Of a stretch of 64,000 nucleotides of DNA, positions 8,203 to 17,669 are shown one piece after another (the first letter of the stretch is position 1; each line of letters begins with the position of its first letter). Source of the stretch: an uncultured Bacteroidota bacterium (GTDB taxonomy: Bacteria; Bacteroidota; Bacteroidia; Flavobacteriales; Flavobacteriaceae); contig CACJQM010000001.1 of NCBI GenBank assembly GCA_902595555.1, positions 1 through 64,000 of the forward strand. Direction: 5' to 3'. The translations under genes and the position numbers were made by a program. Below the pieces are notes generated by a model, which did not search any database, had not been told where the DNA came from, and was given only the letters and a program-made list of their open reading frames with translations.

Positions 8203-8871
8203 TTAATTCCTTTTTTTGTCGTTTGATTCTTTACACTTTTGATGTAATTCTTTAAGTTCTTCATGACTAGAAATTGTGTATTCTTGTTTATCATCTTTAG
8301 AAACCCAATATATATCTATTGGAAAAACAAATTTAGCTCTGTCTTTAACATTTGGGTTTTCTTTATGCCATTTTTTGAGAGATTCACAGTGTTCTTTTCT
8401 GTCAGCAACCTCTACAATTGTACCATCAGGAAACTCAAGCGAAACAGGATATTTTAAATAAAAACAGTTCTTTTTCTTATCTTTTTTATCATCCTTATCT
8501 CCTTTTCCATCATCTCTTTTTTTATCATCTCCCTTAGAATCACCTTGAGATCTTTGAAGCTCTCTTCCATTAAGGTCAAAATACAGATCATCGGATTTAT
8601 CACCCATAAAGAAAAAATCTAATGTTCTCATTTTAACTTCATAACCAAGCTTGGGAGCAAGATTACCATCATCAAAAAAATCATCGGGCTTATCATTTAT
8701 AAGCGTATTCTTGGCGTCCAAAGGCAAATCAGTTTCTAAGATTTTAACTTTTTCATTTGAATTTATAATAGCTTCAATTAATTCATCATCAGTCATTTCA
8801 TTTTCAATTTCACAAGCTGAAAAAATGAATAAAAAGATAAATGGTAAATACTTTAATAGTGAGTTTCTCAT
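8203..8871 (-). CDS. Lipoprotein with charged low-complexity linker, unknown
   Basis: The ATG at 8871 gives a 222-residue lipoprotein (lipobox LFIFSAC); a longer frame to 8955 would bury that leader. After about 90 residues comes a Lys/Asp/Gly-rich tract of roughly 25 residues. Two similar segments follow: CFYLKYPVSLEFPDG...CESLKKWHKENP and FVFPIDIYW...SHEELKELHQKC. This paired 'P-V-x-x-x-x-P-D-G' layout resembles a group of flavobacterial lipoproteins of unknown role. It ends at the bidirectional terminator. Surface exposure is likely but not shown. Confidence 0.75.
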   Translation of the reverse strand: MRNSLLKYLPFIFLFIFSACEIENEMTDDELIEAIINSNEKVKILETDLPLDAKNTLINDKPDDFFDDGNLAPKLGYEVKMRTLDFFFMGDKSDDLYFDLNGRELQRSQGDSKGDDKKRDDGKGDKDDKKDKKKNCFYLKYPVSLEFPDGTIVEVADRKEHCESLKKWHKENPNVKDRAKFVFPIDIYWVSKDDKQEYTISSHEELKELHQKCKESNDKKRN

Positions 8872-8920
8872 TTTAATATTTTTAATAAAAATAATAAAAT
8901 ATTGAATATGAGCAATTAAG

Positions 8921-9328
8921 CTAAATTTTAAAGTCAGCTTTTTCATTAAGAACATTTCTTATGAATTCATGGTCTTTTTTATTATTAACCTTGATTTTTA
9001 GCAATCTATGGTCAATATGAATTGTGTAGATATCACTATCAACTTTAAATAAAACTAGCTTATAATATGGTATTATTAAAGCGTAGGTTTCTAAAAGAAC
9101 TCGAAAGTAAATTATGATACCTTTTGGTCTTCTTTCGATATTACATTGATTAATGTTATGATCCAGTATTAGTAAATTCTCTATCTCTTTGCTGGCTTTA
9201 ATTATGATAAATTTTCCTGACCCAATACCTTTTTGCTTCAATCTTTCTAATAAACTGAATGGTTTGCCAACAAAGTTGTTGATCTCTTTTTCTTGTTTAT
9301 CATTTTTGTAGGAAACATTTCTTAACAT
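8921..9328 (-). CDS. Conserved-looking hypothetical protein
   Basis: The ATG at 9328 gives 135 residues. A longer version from 9370 would overlap the divergent CtlX gene by 9 bases, so I take the shorter start. The protein has no signal peptide and no clear membrane helix. It alternates beta-like hydrophobic stretches (GKFIIIKA, LLILDHNI, GIIIYFRVLL, YALIIPYYKLVLF) with a charged C-terminal helix. This looks like a small cytoplasmic alpha/beta or beta-barrel domain, possibly PH-like, but I cannot assign it. Confidence 0.6.
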   Translation of the reverse strand: MLRNVSYKNDKQEKEINNFVGKPFSLLERLKQKGIGSGKFIIIKASKEIENLLILDHNINQCNIERRPKGIIIYFRVLLETYALIIPYYKLVLFKVDSDIYTIHIDHRLLKIKVNNKKDHEFIRNVLNEKADFKI

Positions 9329-9361
9329 AGATTTGTAAAGTTTTTTTAAATTAAACAATAA

Positions 9362-10270
9362 ATGAGCCAAATAACCAAAAATATTTTAATGATTAAACCA
9401 TCTTCGTTTGGCTTTAATAATGACACATCAGGTGATAATTATTTTCAAAAGCAAATCAATCATTTGAGCCAATCGGAAATTAGATTAAAAGCAGTAGAAG
9501 AATTTGAAAATATGTGCTCAATCTTAAAAAAAAATGGAATAAATATTATTGTATTTGAAAATGATGAAAATAAAAAATTGACTGATGATGTATTTCCAAA
9601 TAATTGGATAAGCTTTCATGGTAATAAATATGTTATCCATTCGATGTATGCTAAATCTAGAAGAGGAGAAAAAAATAAATCATTTATAAAAACTTTATCA
9701 ACCCATAATTTCAACTACACCCTCTTAAATGATTACACAAATTATGAACTCGAAGATATTTTTTTGGAAGGAACTGGTAGTGTTGTCTTAGACAGAGTCA
9801 ATAAGCATGCATATTGTTCAATTTCAAAGAGATCCAGTGTTGACTTATTTAAATTGTTTTGTGATGATATAGGTTATAAACCGATATCATTTAAATCATA
9901 TGATTCCAGAGGAGATTTGATTTATCATACAAATGTAATGATGAGTATAGGAGACGACTTTGCATTGGTGTGTTTTGAATCTATAAATGATAAAAACGAG
10001 AAGATTTTGGTTAAAGAATCTTTAGAAAAAAGTGGAAGAAAAATTGTTGAGATTACTCTAAACCAAGTTGATTCTTTTGCAGGAAATTTAATACAATTAG
10101 GAGATAAAAAGAACAAAATTATTGTTGTAAGTGAATTAGCTTACAGCTCATTAAATAATCATCAAAAAAATATATTATCAGCTGAATCAAAAATTGTAAA
10201 TATTCCAATTCCTACAATTCAAAAATGTGGTGGTGGTAGTGTGAGATGCATGATTGCTGAATTAATTTAA
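9362..10270 (+). CDS. ctlX: Arginine deiminase-related protein, citrulline hydrolase (CtlX) type
   Basis: This 302-residue protein has the amidinotransferase/deiminase (pentein) fold signals. TDDVFPNNWISFHG near residue 75 carries the substrate-binding Asp-Asn pattern. FLEGTGSVVLDR near residue 138 carries Glu and Asp, YHTNVMMSIGD near residue 195 carries the catalytic His, and GGGSVRCMIAEL at the C-terminus carries the nucleophilic Cys296. Proteins of this size in Flavobacteriia are annotated as CtlX, which is thought to hydrolyse citrulline to ornithine. No other arginine-pathway gene is adjacent. An exact substrate cannot be read from sequence. Confidence 0.85.
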   Translation: MSQITKNILMIKPSSFGFNNDTSGDNYFQKQINHLSQSEIRLKAVEEFENMCSILKKNGINIIVFENDENKKLTDDVFPNNWISFHGNKYVIHSMYAKSRRGEKNKSFIKTLSTHNFNYTLLNDYTNYELEDIFLEGTGSVVLDRVNKHAYCSISKRSSVDLFKLFCDDIGYKPISFKSYDSRGDLIYHTNVMMSIGDDFALVCFESINDKNEKILVKESLEKSGRKIVEITLNQVDSFAGNLIQLGDKKNKIIVVSELAYSSLNNHQKNILSAESKIVNIPIPTIQKCGGGSVRCMIAELI

Positions 10271-10291
10271 TTTTTTAAATTCGCATACTTT

Positions 10292-10366
10292 GGGTGATTA
10301 GCTCAGTTGGTTCAGAGCACTACCTTGACAGGGTAGGGGTCACTGGTTCGAATCCAGTATCACCCA
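10292..10366 (+). tRNA. tRNA-Val (anticodon GAC)
   Basis: The 75-base cloverleaf has acceptor stem GGGTGAT paired with ATCACCC and a D-arm starting GCTCAG. The anticodon stem CTACC/GGTAG encloses loop TTGACAG (anticodon GAC, reading GUC and GUU). The T-arm is ACTGG-TTCGAAT-CCAGT. The discriminator is A, and CCA is not encoded, so it must be added enzymatically. The gene stands alone, 21 bases after ctlX. Confidence 0.96.
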
Positions 10367-10428
10367 CAAAGTTTTTTTACCTTTCAATAATTAAAAAGTT
10401 ATATATTTAACAAGTAAAAACTTATAAC

Positions 10429-10917
10429 ATGAAAAATTATTTATTATTATTTATTTCACTCTTTTTGTTAAATTCATGTGAGGGTGATAAACCAACAGCG
10501 ATGCACCCAGATTTTGAAAAAAATAAAGAATTAGCAATGAAGTTTATTGAACTACATGGCTCTGAAGATTGGGAAGCACAAGCTGCACTTATTCACGAAG
10601 ATTTAGATTGGGCTCAGCCAGTTTATGGATCTGAAAATTATGGTAAAGAGGGCCATGTTGAGGCAATGAAAATGTACCAAACTATGTTTGACAATATCAG
10701 TTATGAAGCTGATAATTGGTTACCAGGTGTAGATCCTGAAACAGGGATCAACGATGGTAGTGTTAGAACCTATGGAACATGGACGGGCGTTCACGTCGAA
10801 ACTGGTAAGGAATTTGCATTGAAATCTTATCATGCAATGGCATTTAAAGATGGCCTACTCATTCAAGGAGGAGATTATTTTGATTTTGGTGGGTTCATGG
10901 CATCTTTTCAAGAGTAA
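10429..10917 (+). CDS. SnoaL/NTF2-like lipoprotein
   Basis: The 162-residue protein has a lipoprotein leader (lipobox FLLNSC) and one NTF2-like cone domain. An opening helix (ELAMKFIELHGSEDWEAQAALI) precedes strands such as VRTYGTWTGVHVETGKEFALKSYHAMAFKDG, which is the common SnoaL pattern. NTF2-like folds bind or convert small hydrophobic ligands, and many secreted members have no known activity. It ends at a strong terminator. The convergent neighbour encodes two similar domains, so this locus holds three NTF2-like domains. Confidence 0.85.
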   Translation: MKNYLLLFISLFLLNSCEGDKPTAMHPDFEKNKELAMKFIELHGSEDWEAQAALIHEDLDWAQPVYGSENYGKEGHVEAMKMYQTMFDNISYEADNWLPGVDPETGINDGSVRTYGTWTGVHVETGKEFALKSYHAMAFKDGLLIQGGDYFDFGGFMASFQE

Positions 10918-10940
10918 ATAAAGTTTATTTACATTAAATA

Positions 10941-10970
10941 AAAAACCCTCTCATTTGAGAGGGTTTTTTT
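10941..10970. terminator. Bidirectional intrinsic terminator
   Basis: The stem CCCTCTC (10946-10952) pairs with GAGAGGG (10957-10963) around loop ATTT. It is flanked by five A residues on the left and seven T residues on the right. It separates the two convergent SnoaL-type genes and should work in both directions. Confidence 0.93.
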
Positions 10971-10977
10971 GTTTTGA

Positions 10978-11913
10978 TTATTGATAAAGTTTTTGAGAAT
11001 CGTATGCTTCAATGTGTCTAACTATTTTTCCCTCATCATCAAATCCATGATTAAACATCACAGGGAAAACAATGTTTTTGCCATCTGATTTTCTTTTTAC
11101 ATCAACTCTCCACCACGACTGAACAAAATTCATACCTGAGTCAACTTCAAAATATCTTATGTTCATGTTATCACAAGAATTGATTTCAAAATTATCATGA
11201 AAATTCTGAATACCATTTTTTAAATCTTCTAAATTAAGTGGATCGTTATCCCAATCATTAAATGTCCCATTAACCACTACATTTTCGTGAAAATCTGTTA
11301 GTAAATTTACTTTATCATTTCTTTCAAGAGCTTCAGCAAACTTTCTTACTGTATTAATGTTTGGATGATGAGAAAATATCTTACCATCTTCCATCATTCT
11401 TTGACTTTTATTAGTGTCAGTGTATGGAGCCTGATTTCGATAGACCCTTGCAAAAGCAACTTGATTATCCTTATTAACCACGTATTGAACATGTCTTGGA
11501 TTAGTATAATCTATACCAGTTGTTCCACCAACCATTGACCAAATTTCCCAACTGTAGACCCAAGTAACACCAGCAAAATTTTCATCTTTATACTCAACTG
11601 CATCTGGGTAGCTGTTAGCACTTTTATTTACATTAAAATATCTATTATTTTCATGAATACTTTGTACAGTTTGGATTAGACCCGCCTTTGTTTGTGGTTC
11701 AATGTCTTTATTGAACTGGTCGCCCCATACTCCTCTAAAATTATCTGATAATATTTTGTTTAATGCATCAGCGTCGTTCGAGTTCATTGCTTCATGTAGG
11801 TTTTCTATAACCTTTATTGCAGGATGGTCTATGTACATATTACCATTTTTTTTCTTTTGTCCTACAGATATAAATGTTATTAGAAAAGTTAAAATTGTTA
11901 ATTTAATTTTCAT
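10978..11913 (-). CDS. Secreted protein with two tandem SnoaL/NTF2-like domains
   Basis: This 311-residue protein has a signal peptide (about residues 1-18, ending SVGQ). Two NTF2-like domains follow. The first (about 30-165) begins HPAIKVIENLHEAMNSNDADALNKIL. The second (about 180-310) begins HHPNINTVRKFAEALERNDKVNLL, and its late strand SGMNFVQSWWRVDVKRKSDGKNI is typical of the fold. The two halves look like an internal duplication. Domain identity is clear, but the ligand is unknown. It lies head to head with the shorter lipoprotein copy across a shared terminator. Confidence 0.82.
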   Translation of the reverse strand: MKIKLTILTFLITFISVGQKKKNGNMYIDHPAIKVIENLHEAMNSNDADALNKILSDNFRGVWGDQFNKDIEPQTKAGLIQTVQSIHENNRYFNVNKSANSYPDAVEYKDENFAGVTWVYSWEIWSMVGGTTGIDYTNPRHVQYVVNKDNQVAFARVYRNQAPYTDTNKSQRMMEDGKIFSHHPNINTVRKFAEALERNDKVNLLTDFHENVVVNGTFNDWDNDPLNLEDLKNGIQNFHDNFEINSCDNMNIRYFEVDSGMNFVQSWWRVDVKRKSDGKNIVFPVMFNHGFDDEGKIVRHIEAYDSQKLYQ

Positions 11914-11985
11914 ATCTATTATTTTAAATTTTCGCTAATTTAAAATAAATCTAAATAAGAGCAGAAAATAATTTTAATAATATTT

Positions 11986-13305
11986 TTAAAAAGAATTAGA
12001 AATTATTTGTCCAGAAAGCTTTAAAAATATTAGTTCAGATATCTTGGCATCATATCTGGCAGTATTTCTTGAAAGATTAGCGTTAAGTAAATTAATTTGT
12101 GCATTTCTAAATTCAATAGATGATACTATACCAATATCATATTTTTCTGAATTTCTTAAAAAGTTATTCTTACTAGTGTTTAGACTCTGCTCTTGAACAT
12201 CAAGAATAAATAGATTGTTTTTGTATGTTTCATATGAATTATTTAATTCTTTTTGAAACATTAGAAATGCCTTTTCTTTTTCAATTTTAGAATTTTCAAG
12301 GTTAATTTTCGCATTTTTATTTGCTGTTATTCTTTTCCCAGAATTAAAAATATCCCATGATAGGTTAATTCCGCCAGAAATACCATCATAGACATTTTTA
12401 TTGAAAAATGCGTATGGATTGTCATTAGTACTTTCATTCCAGTCATATGATCCAATCAGTCCAATAGCAGGCAAGTAGGTTGAGCGAATTGATTTTAATT
12501 CATAACCAGAAATGTCTACTGATTTATTGTAAATTTTAAGTCTTGTATTATTTTCTACTGCATTATTATAGAAACTCATTATATTTTCTTCAGAATTATA
12601 TTTAACATTCTTATCTAAAATATATTCAGTATTTAAATCAACATTCATTACTAGATTTAGATCTCTTTTTGCATTCGATAAATTTTTAATTGAGTTTAAA
12701 TATCTGATGCTATCGGTATTCACATCAACTTCAGCATTTAATAATTCTAATTTTGTTGATTGACCAAATTCAAATTTTATCTTATTTCTTTCTAATCTAG
12801 ATTTTGAAATTTCTAATGAAGATCTAATAATTTCTTTTTCCTCACTTAAGCGGCAAACCTCATAAAAAACTGTATAAAGTTGAAGTAAGGTGTTTTCAAT
12901 TACCTCTTTTACCTCTAAATCTGATCTGAAAGATAATTCTTTAGATTTTTTGTAGTTAAATTTTCGTCCTGAATTATCAAATAACACATATTGTAATGAC
13001 ACATTTGAAAAACTATTTTCACTCTTCATATTATCCAGTTTGCCAGACAAATTATTTGGGGTTTCAATTTCAATGTTTTGATTACTTTTATTAAATCCTG
13101 CACTACTAGATAGTTTAGGTAAATAACCACTATTTAAGATACTAGCATTATTTTTGAAAATCTTATTTTGATTTTCTATTACTTTTATGTCTAGATTATT
13201 TTCAAGAGTTAACTTAACAGCATCACTTACACTAAGATTTTCTTGCGCATTGCATAAAAACAATGAAAAAATAGACATGAATAAAATTTTGAATATATTC
13301 CTCAT
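11986..13305 (-). CDS. TolC-family outer membrane efflux protein
   Basis: The 439-residue protein has a signal peptide (MSIFSLFLCNAQ region). Two outer-membrane-efflux repeats follow, each built of long helices and short strands: residues about 25-215 (SVSDAVKLTLENNLDIKV start) and about 225-430 (SWDIFNSGKRITANKN then SLNTSKNNFLRNSEKYDIG). It would form the trimeric outer-membrane channel of the efflux pump encoded just upstream. Its start overlaps the end of the RND gene by 4 bases. No clear hairpin terminator follows in the 72-base gap to the next gene. Confidence 0.93.
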   Translation of the reverse strand: MRNIFKILFMSIFSLFLCNAQENLSVSDAVKLTLENNLDIKVIENQNKIFKNNASILNSGYLPKLSSSAGFNKSNQNIEIETPNNLSGKLDNMKSENSFSNVSLQYVLFDNSGRKFNYKKSKELSFRSDLEVKEVIENTLLQLYTVFYEVCRLSEEKEIIRSSLEISKSRLERNKIKFEFGQSTKLELLNAEVDVNTDSIRYLNSIKNLSNAKRDLNLVMNVDLNTEYILDKNVKYNSEENIMSFYNNAVENNTRLKIYNKSVDISGYELKSIRSTYLPAIGLIGSYDWNESTNDNPYAFFNKNVYDGISGGINLSWDIFNSGKRITANKNAKINLENSKIEKEKAFLMFQKELNNSYETYKNNLFILDVQEQSLNTSKNNFLRNSEKYDIGIVSSIEFRNAQINLLNANLSRNTARYDAKISELIFLKLSGQIISNSF

Positions 13306-16300
13306 TTTTTTCGATTAAGTTCAACTACAGGTGATTCAACATCTCTTTTATCCAAAACTTTGCCGCTCATTAGCCATGTTCCTTTTACTTTAAAAGTATT
13401 GGTTATTGATATTAATATTGGTAATAGTATTAATGTTAGAAAAGTTGCATAACCAATACCGTATGCTATCGAAATAGCCATAGGTTTTAGTAGTTGAGCT
13501 TGAAAGCTTTTTTCTAAAATTATTGGAGCCAACCCTGCCATAGTAGTGATTGATGTTAAGAAAATTGCTCTAAATCTTTCTCTACCTGCTTTATAAATAG
13601 AATCATCAAATGTCATTCCTTCTCTTAAGTTAGAATTGAATTTAGATATTAGAACTAAACCATCATTAACCAAAATTCCAATTAATGCTATAATTCCTAA
13701 TAGTGAAATGACATTTACTGGAAAACCATGTAAAAGGTGTCCCCATGCAACAGTTGTCAAGCTAAATGGTATTAATAAAATAAGTAAAAATGGTTGACTG
13801 TATGTTCTAAATGTAAAACCAATAGTTGCAAAAATTAAAAACAACACCAGGGGAAAAACTGTGTAAGCCGATTGTATGGTCTTATTAGCCTCTCTGTATT
13901 GACCTTCAAAAGAAGCAGTTATTGAGGGATATTTTTGTTTTATTAAAGGTATTGTTTTGCTTTGAAGGTCAAAGACAATGTCAGCCGCACTTATATTAGG
14001 ATCTATTAGATTTGCATTAATTTGAATCTCTCTTTTACCATCTAAATGATTTATTGAAACATCACCTCTTTGTACTTTATAAGTTGCAATTTCATTTAAT
14101 GGAACTCTACTTCCTGATGGTGTAAGTATCTTCATTTGCTCCATATTATTGACATAAGATCGAGTATTTTTATCATATCTGACCCATACTTTGATTTCAT
14201 CATCACCTCTTTGAAATCTTTGTGCCTCAATACCAAAGAAAGCAGACCGAATTTGATACATAACTTTTGAAAAGTCAAGCCCTGATAAATATGCATTTTC
14301 TTTAAGTTTAACTTGAATTTCTTTAATTCCCTCAGGATCATTATTTGAAATATCAGTTAATAATGGATTACTTTTGAGTTGCAGTATCAACTCCTCTTTT
14401 GCTTTTTTAAGTTCATCTAAATTGTTTGTTTCACTCAGAAGGGAAATTGAAACAGGACTTCCACCAAAATTTGCAGCGTCGTTCAATGTAAATCTTTCAG
14501 CACCAATTATTTCACCTGTTTTTTCTCTAATTAGATTTGCTAACATAGAGGCATTTATAGAGCTAGGTCTTTCTTCACTGTCCAAAATATAAACTTCGAG
14601 TGAAGCAGTGGCTGATCCTCCGACGTCACCAAAACCTTTAACCATTGACATATTATCTGCTGAGAAACCTAAGTTTTTATTAACATATTGAATTAAACTT
14701 CTATCATCATTCTGCATGTACTTTTCTTCCAGCTCTTTTCCTGCTTCAATAGCATTTTCTTCAACCATTGAAATAATAGAATCTGTAATTTTCTCATTGG
14801 TTCCCATCGGCATTTTTAAATCAATAGTTAAAATATCACTATCAACTATCGGGAAAAAATCAACAGGTATTATTCCTCCAATTACTGAGCTTACTGTTAA
14901 ATATAGTGCAGCAATAAATCCAGAAAGACTTGCAAAACGATTCTCAAGGGCAAATTTTAGAGTGGGACTATATATTTTATCTCTTAACCAATCCATTATT
15001 TCAAATCCCTTTGAATTAATTTTTTTCATATATCTGAAAAAATTAAACTTACTTTCATCAATTTTTTTTGCAGGTTTTTGTAATGCCTTAGATTTTGACA
15101 AATGGGCAGGTAAAATTATAAGTGCCTCGACTAATGATATTGTTAAGGTTAATATTACAATTAATGCAACTTCTCCAAAAAAATCTCCAACATCACCATC
15201 TAACAAAATAAGAGATGAGAATGCTATAATTGTTGTTATAATCGCAGAAACAATTGCTGGCATAACTTCCATTGTTCCATCAATTGCGGCCTCTTCTGGT
15301 GTTTTACCTCTTTCATAATGTCTAAAAATATTTTCAGCAATTACAATTCCGTCATCAACCAAAATTCCAATAACTACAATCATTCCAAAAAGAGACATTA
15401 GATTTATAGTTATATCAAATTCCCCAGCAAAAATTAACATACCTAAAAATGAAATAGGAATACTAAATGCAACCCAAAAGGCAAGTCTAATATTAAGAAA
15501 CAGCGATAGAAAAATTAGAACAAGAAAAATACCAATACCACCATTTTCGAGTAGAAGATTTGTTCTTTGCTTTAAAGAAATTGAGTAATCTTTTAAAACA
15601 GTAAGTTTAAATCTTTTATTTACTTCATTGAATTCATCTATATAAGAATTAATAATCTTTGCTGAGTCTAGAAGGTCTTCGCTATTTGTACTTGATGTAG
15701 TAACAACTACAGCTGCGTTATAATCAACAAACGTTGAAATGGGAGTTTCTGAAAACTGGTCACTAATTTTTGCTACATCACCAAGCCTAACAATTTTACC
15801 TTTAAAATCATTCTTTAATACAAGATTCTGAAGGCCATTTCCATAATAATTTTTGTTGTTAGCTCTAATTAAAAAATCTTCTTCGTTTGTTTTGATGTTT
15901 CCACCACTAATTAGAATATTAGAATTACTAACTGCATTTACTATCTCCTGAAAACTTAAATTGTATGCCAAAAGGTTTTGTTCATTAATTGAAATTTCTA
16001 TTTCCTCATCTGGATATCCTGAAAGATTTACTTGTGAAATACCATCAATGGCTCTTAAGTCATCTTCAATGTTTTTAGCCATATTTTTAAGAGATTTTAG
16101 ATCAATGTCAACTCCACTTAATGAAAATATTACTGTTGGTTGTTGCTCTTCAATCTTGGTGACAACCACTGGCTCTAGTGAAACTGGAAACGATGAAACT
16201 TTATCAACAGCATTTTTAATTTCAAAAAGCATTGCATCGATATCATAATTATCGTCAGTTTCAATCATAATACTGCCTGTATTTTCTCTTGATGTGGAAG

Positions 16301-16544
16301 TAACTCGAACAACCCCAGGAATTCCTTTTAAGTTTTCTTCAATTTTAAGTATAACACCTTCTTCTATTTCCTCTGGTGAAGCACCAGGATAATTTGCATT
16401 AATTGAAATAAATTTTGAATCAATTAGCGGGAAAAATGATGAATTTAAGGATATGATTCCTGCAGTTCCAAAAACAATAAAAAATAGTATTAAAATATTA
16501 ACTGCTTTTGGATAGGTTACAAAGTATCTAATTATTTTCCTCAC
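13302..16544 (-). CDS. RND efflux transporter, permease subunit (AcrB/MexB type)
   Basis: The 1080-residue inner-membrane pump has the RND plan of two halves, each with six membrane helices and a large periplasmic loop. A helix near residue 15 and the early GASPEEIEEGV motif start the first loop. TM4 carries the proton-relay pair in GILVDDGIVIAEN. The second half has the matching GIIALIGILVNDGLVLI helix, in which the Asp pair is reduced to Asn-Asp, as is normal. It exports hydrophobic compounds using proton motive force. Start and stop each touch the neighbouring genes, so adaptor, pump and channel form one operon. Confidence 0.95.
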   Translation of the reverse strand: MRKIIRYFVTYPKAVNILILFFIVFGTAGIISLNSSFFPLIDSKFISINANYPGASPEEIEEGVILKIEENLKGIPGVVRVTSTSRENTGSIMIETDDNYDIDAMLFEIKNAVDKVSSFPVSLEPVVVTKIEEQQPTVIFSLSGVDIDLKSLKNMAKNIEDDLRAIDGISQVNLSGYPDEEIEISINEQNLLAYNLSFQEIVNAVSNSNILISGGNIKTNEEDFLIRANNKNYYGNGLQNLVLKNDFKGKIVRLGDVAKISDQFSETPISTFVDYNAAVVVTTSSTNSEDLLDSAKIINSYIDEFNEVNKRFKLTVLKDYSISLKQRTNLLLENGGIGIFLVLIFLSLFLNIRLAFWVAFSIPISFLGMLIFAGEFDITINLMSLFGMIVVIGILVDDGIVIAENIFRHYERGKTPEEAAIDGTMEVMPAIVSAIITTIIAFSSLILLDGDVGDFFGEVALIVILTLTISLVEALIILPAHLSKSKALQKPAKKIDESKFNFFRYMKKINSKGFEIMDWLRDKIYSPTLKFALENRFASLSGFIAALYLTVSSVIGGIIPVDFFPIVDSDILTIDLKMPMGTNEKITDSIISMVEENAIEAGKELEEKYMQNDDRSLIQYVNKNLGFSADNMSMVKGFGDVGGSATASLEVYILDSEERPSSINASMLANLIREKTGEIIGAERFTLNDAANFGGSPVSISLLSETNNLDELKKAKEELILQLKSNPLLTDISNNDPEGIKEIQVKLKENAYLSGLDFSKVMYQIRSAFFGIEAQRFQRGDDEIKVWVRYDKNTRSYVNNMEQMKILTPSGSRVPLNEIATYKVQRGDVSINHLDGKREIQINANLIDPNISAADIVFDLQSKTIPLIKQKYPSITASFEGQYREANKTIQSAYTVFPLVLFLIFATIGFTFRTYSQPFLLILLIPFSLTTVAWGHLLHGFPVNVISLLGIIALIGILVNDGLVLISKFNSNLREGMTFDDSIYKAGRERFRAIFLTSITTMAGLAPIILEKSFQAQLLKPMAISIAYGIGYATFLTLILLPILISITNTFKVKGTWLMSGKVLDKRDVESPVVELNRKK

Positions 16545-17653
16545 TAATCAACAATTTTTACCTTCATGCCATCATAAATACCAGGGATATAACTTTTTAA
16601 AATTATCATACCATCTTCTAAACCTTTAACAATAACAGTCTCATCATCGTAGAAAAGAGGTTCAACATCTTTAATGCCCACTGTCATATCAGGTTTAGCA
16701 TAGTAAACAAAGGAATCATTAATCAAAAGAGATCTTGAAAGTGAAAAGCTATCATCAATATTTCCAAGTGGTATGTCAACTTCAGAGTACATTCCATCTT
16801 TTAATTTGTTGGATTTAAATTCGATAAATACTCTAATTGATTGAGAGTTGTTATCAATAGAGTTATTAATTCTTACGATTTCACCTGTATGAGTTGTGTT
16901 ATAGGTTGATTTAAATTTTATTTTTTTACCAATCTCTAATTTATTTCCGTACTTGGATGGTACTGAAACCTCTAGCTCAAAAATATTTGTATTAATGAAT
17001 GTGCCTAGTTTTTGACCAGGTGAAACTAATGTGCCCACTGACCCATAAGCCTCAATTAAGGTGCCTTCAAATGGACTTTTTATCGTGTACTTATTCAGTC
17101 TTTCCTCTAAATTTTTAACTCTGTAGTATTGAGATAAAAGACCTTTTCCAACGATGTAGAACTTTTCTTTATCAGAATTGTGTTTAGGTAACACTTTGGT
17201 ATTCGAATTGATATTGAAATTTTTAAAATAATTTTCCCAAACAGAAAAATTTTCTGGGAAATCAAGTTTGATATCTGGTAATACTGAAGCAACTAAATTT
17301 TGAAGTTGACTTCTTGACTGTTTCACATTTGCTAAAAACTCTTTCGAGTCAATCTTTAATAACACTTCACTCTTTCTATAATTTTGACCAGCTTTAAATT
17401 CTTTTTCAGATTTTTCCAGTCTTCCTTGAACTTCACTGAATAAATCAATTTGATATTTCGACTTTAAATTTCCATTTACTTTAACAGATATTGGGTTCGC
17501 GTTATTTTTAACTTCTAAAGTTCTAATGGAATATGTAATATTGGTATTGTTATTATAGCTTTCTTCATCACTATTAATAATTAAACTTGACAAAAAGTAA
17601 GCAATAATAAGAACTAAAAGGCCTGAAATAACTGATATTAATTTTCTATTCAT
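16544..17653 (-). CDS. RND efflux periplasmic adaptor (HlyD/MFP family)
   Basis: This 369-residue membrane-fusion protein has an N-terminal anchor helix (about residues 6-26). A lipoyl-like half motif follows (EVQGRLEKSEKEFKAGQNYRK near 90), then a short helical hairpin. The second half motif is IKSPFEGTLIEAYGSVGTLVSPGQ near 195, followed by beta-barrel and membrane-proximal domains. It links the RND pump to the outer-membrane channel. It is the first gene of the three-gene efflux operon and shares one base with the RND gene. A TAnnTTTG element lies 16 bases upstream of its start. Confidence 0.93.
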   Translation of the reverse strand: MNRKLISVISGLLVLIIAYFLSSLIINSDEESYNNNTNITYSIRTLEVKNNANPISVKVNGNLKSKYQIDLFSEVQGRLEKSEKEFKAGQNYRKSEVLLKIDSKEFLANVKQSRSQLQNLVASVLPDIKLDFPENFSVWENYFKNFNINSNTKVLPKHNSDKEKFYIVGKGLLSQYYRVKNLEERLNKYTIKSPFEGTLIEAYGSVGTLVSPGQKLGTFINTNIFELEVSVPSKYGNKLEIGKKIKFKSTYNTTHTGEIVRINNSIDNNSQSIRVFIEFKSNKLKDGMYSEVDIPLGNIDDSFSLSRSLLINDSFVYYAKPDMTVGIKDVEPLFYDDETVIVKGLEDGMIILKSYIPGIYDGMKVKIVD

Positions 17654-17669
17654 TATACATTTTGAGATG

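Noticed and set aside
8263-8905. Plus-strand open frames opposite the low-complexity lipoprotein
   Set aside because: The minus-strand frame has a clear lipobox and ends at a terminator. The plus-strand frames have no recognisable domain and no promoter.
10281-10292. ATACTTTG before the tRNA as its promoter
   Set aside because: Its last base is the first base of the tRNA, so it cannot drive a transcript containing the whole tRNA, and it fails the TA part of the consensus.
14716-15318. 200-codon open frame on the plus strand inside the RND pump gene
   Set aside because: It is antisense to a well-conserved pump gene. Its translation is low-complexity (Ser/Ile-rich) and it has no start signals, so it is a by-product of the opposite strand's codon pattern.
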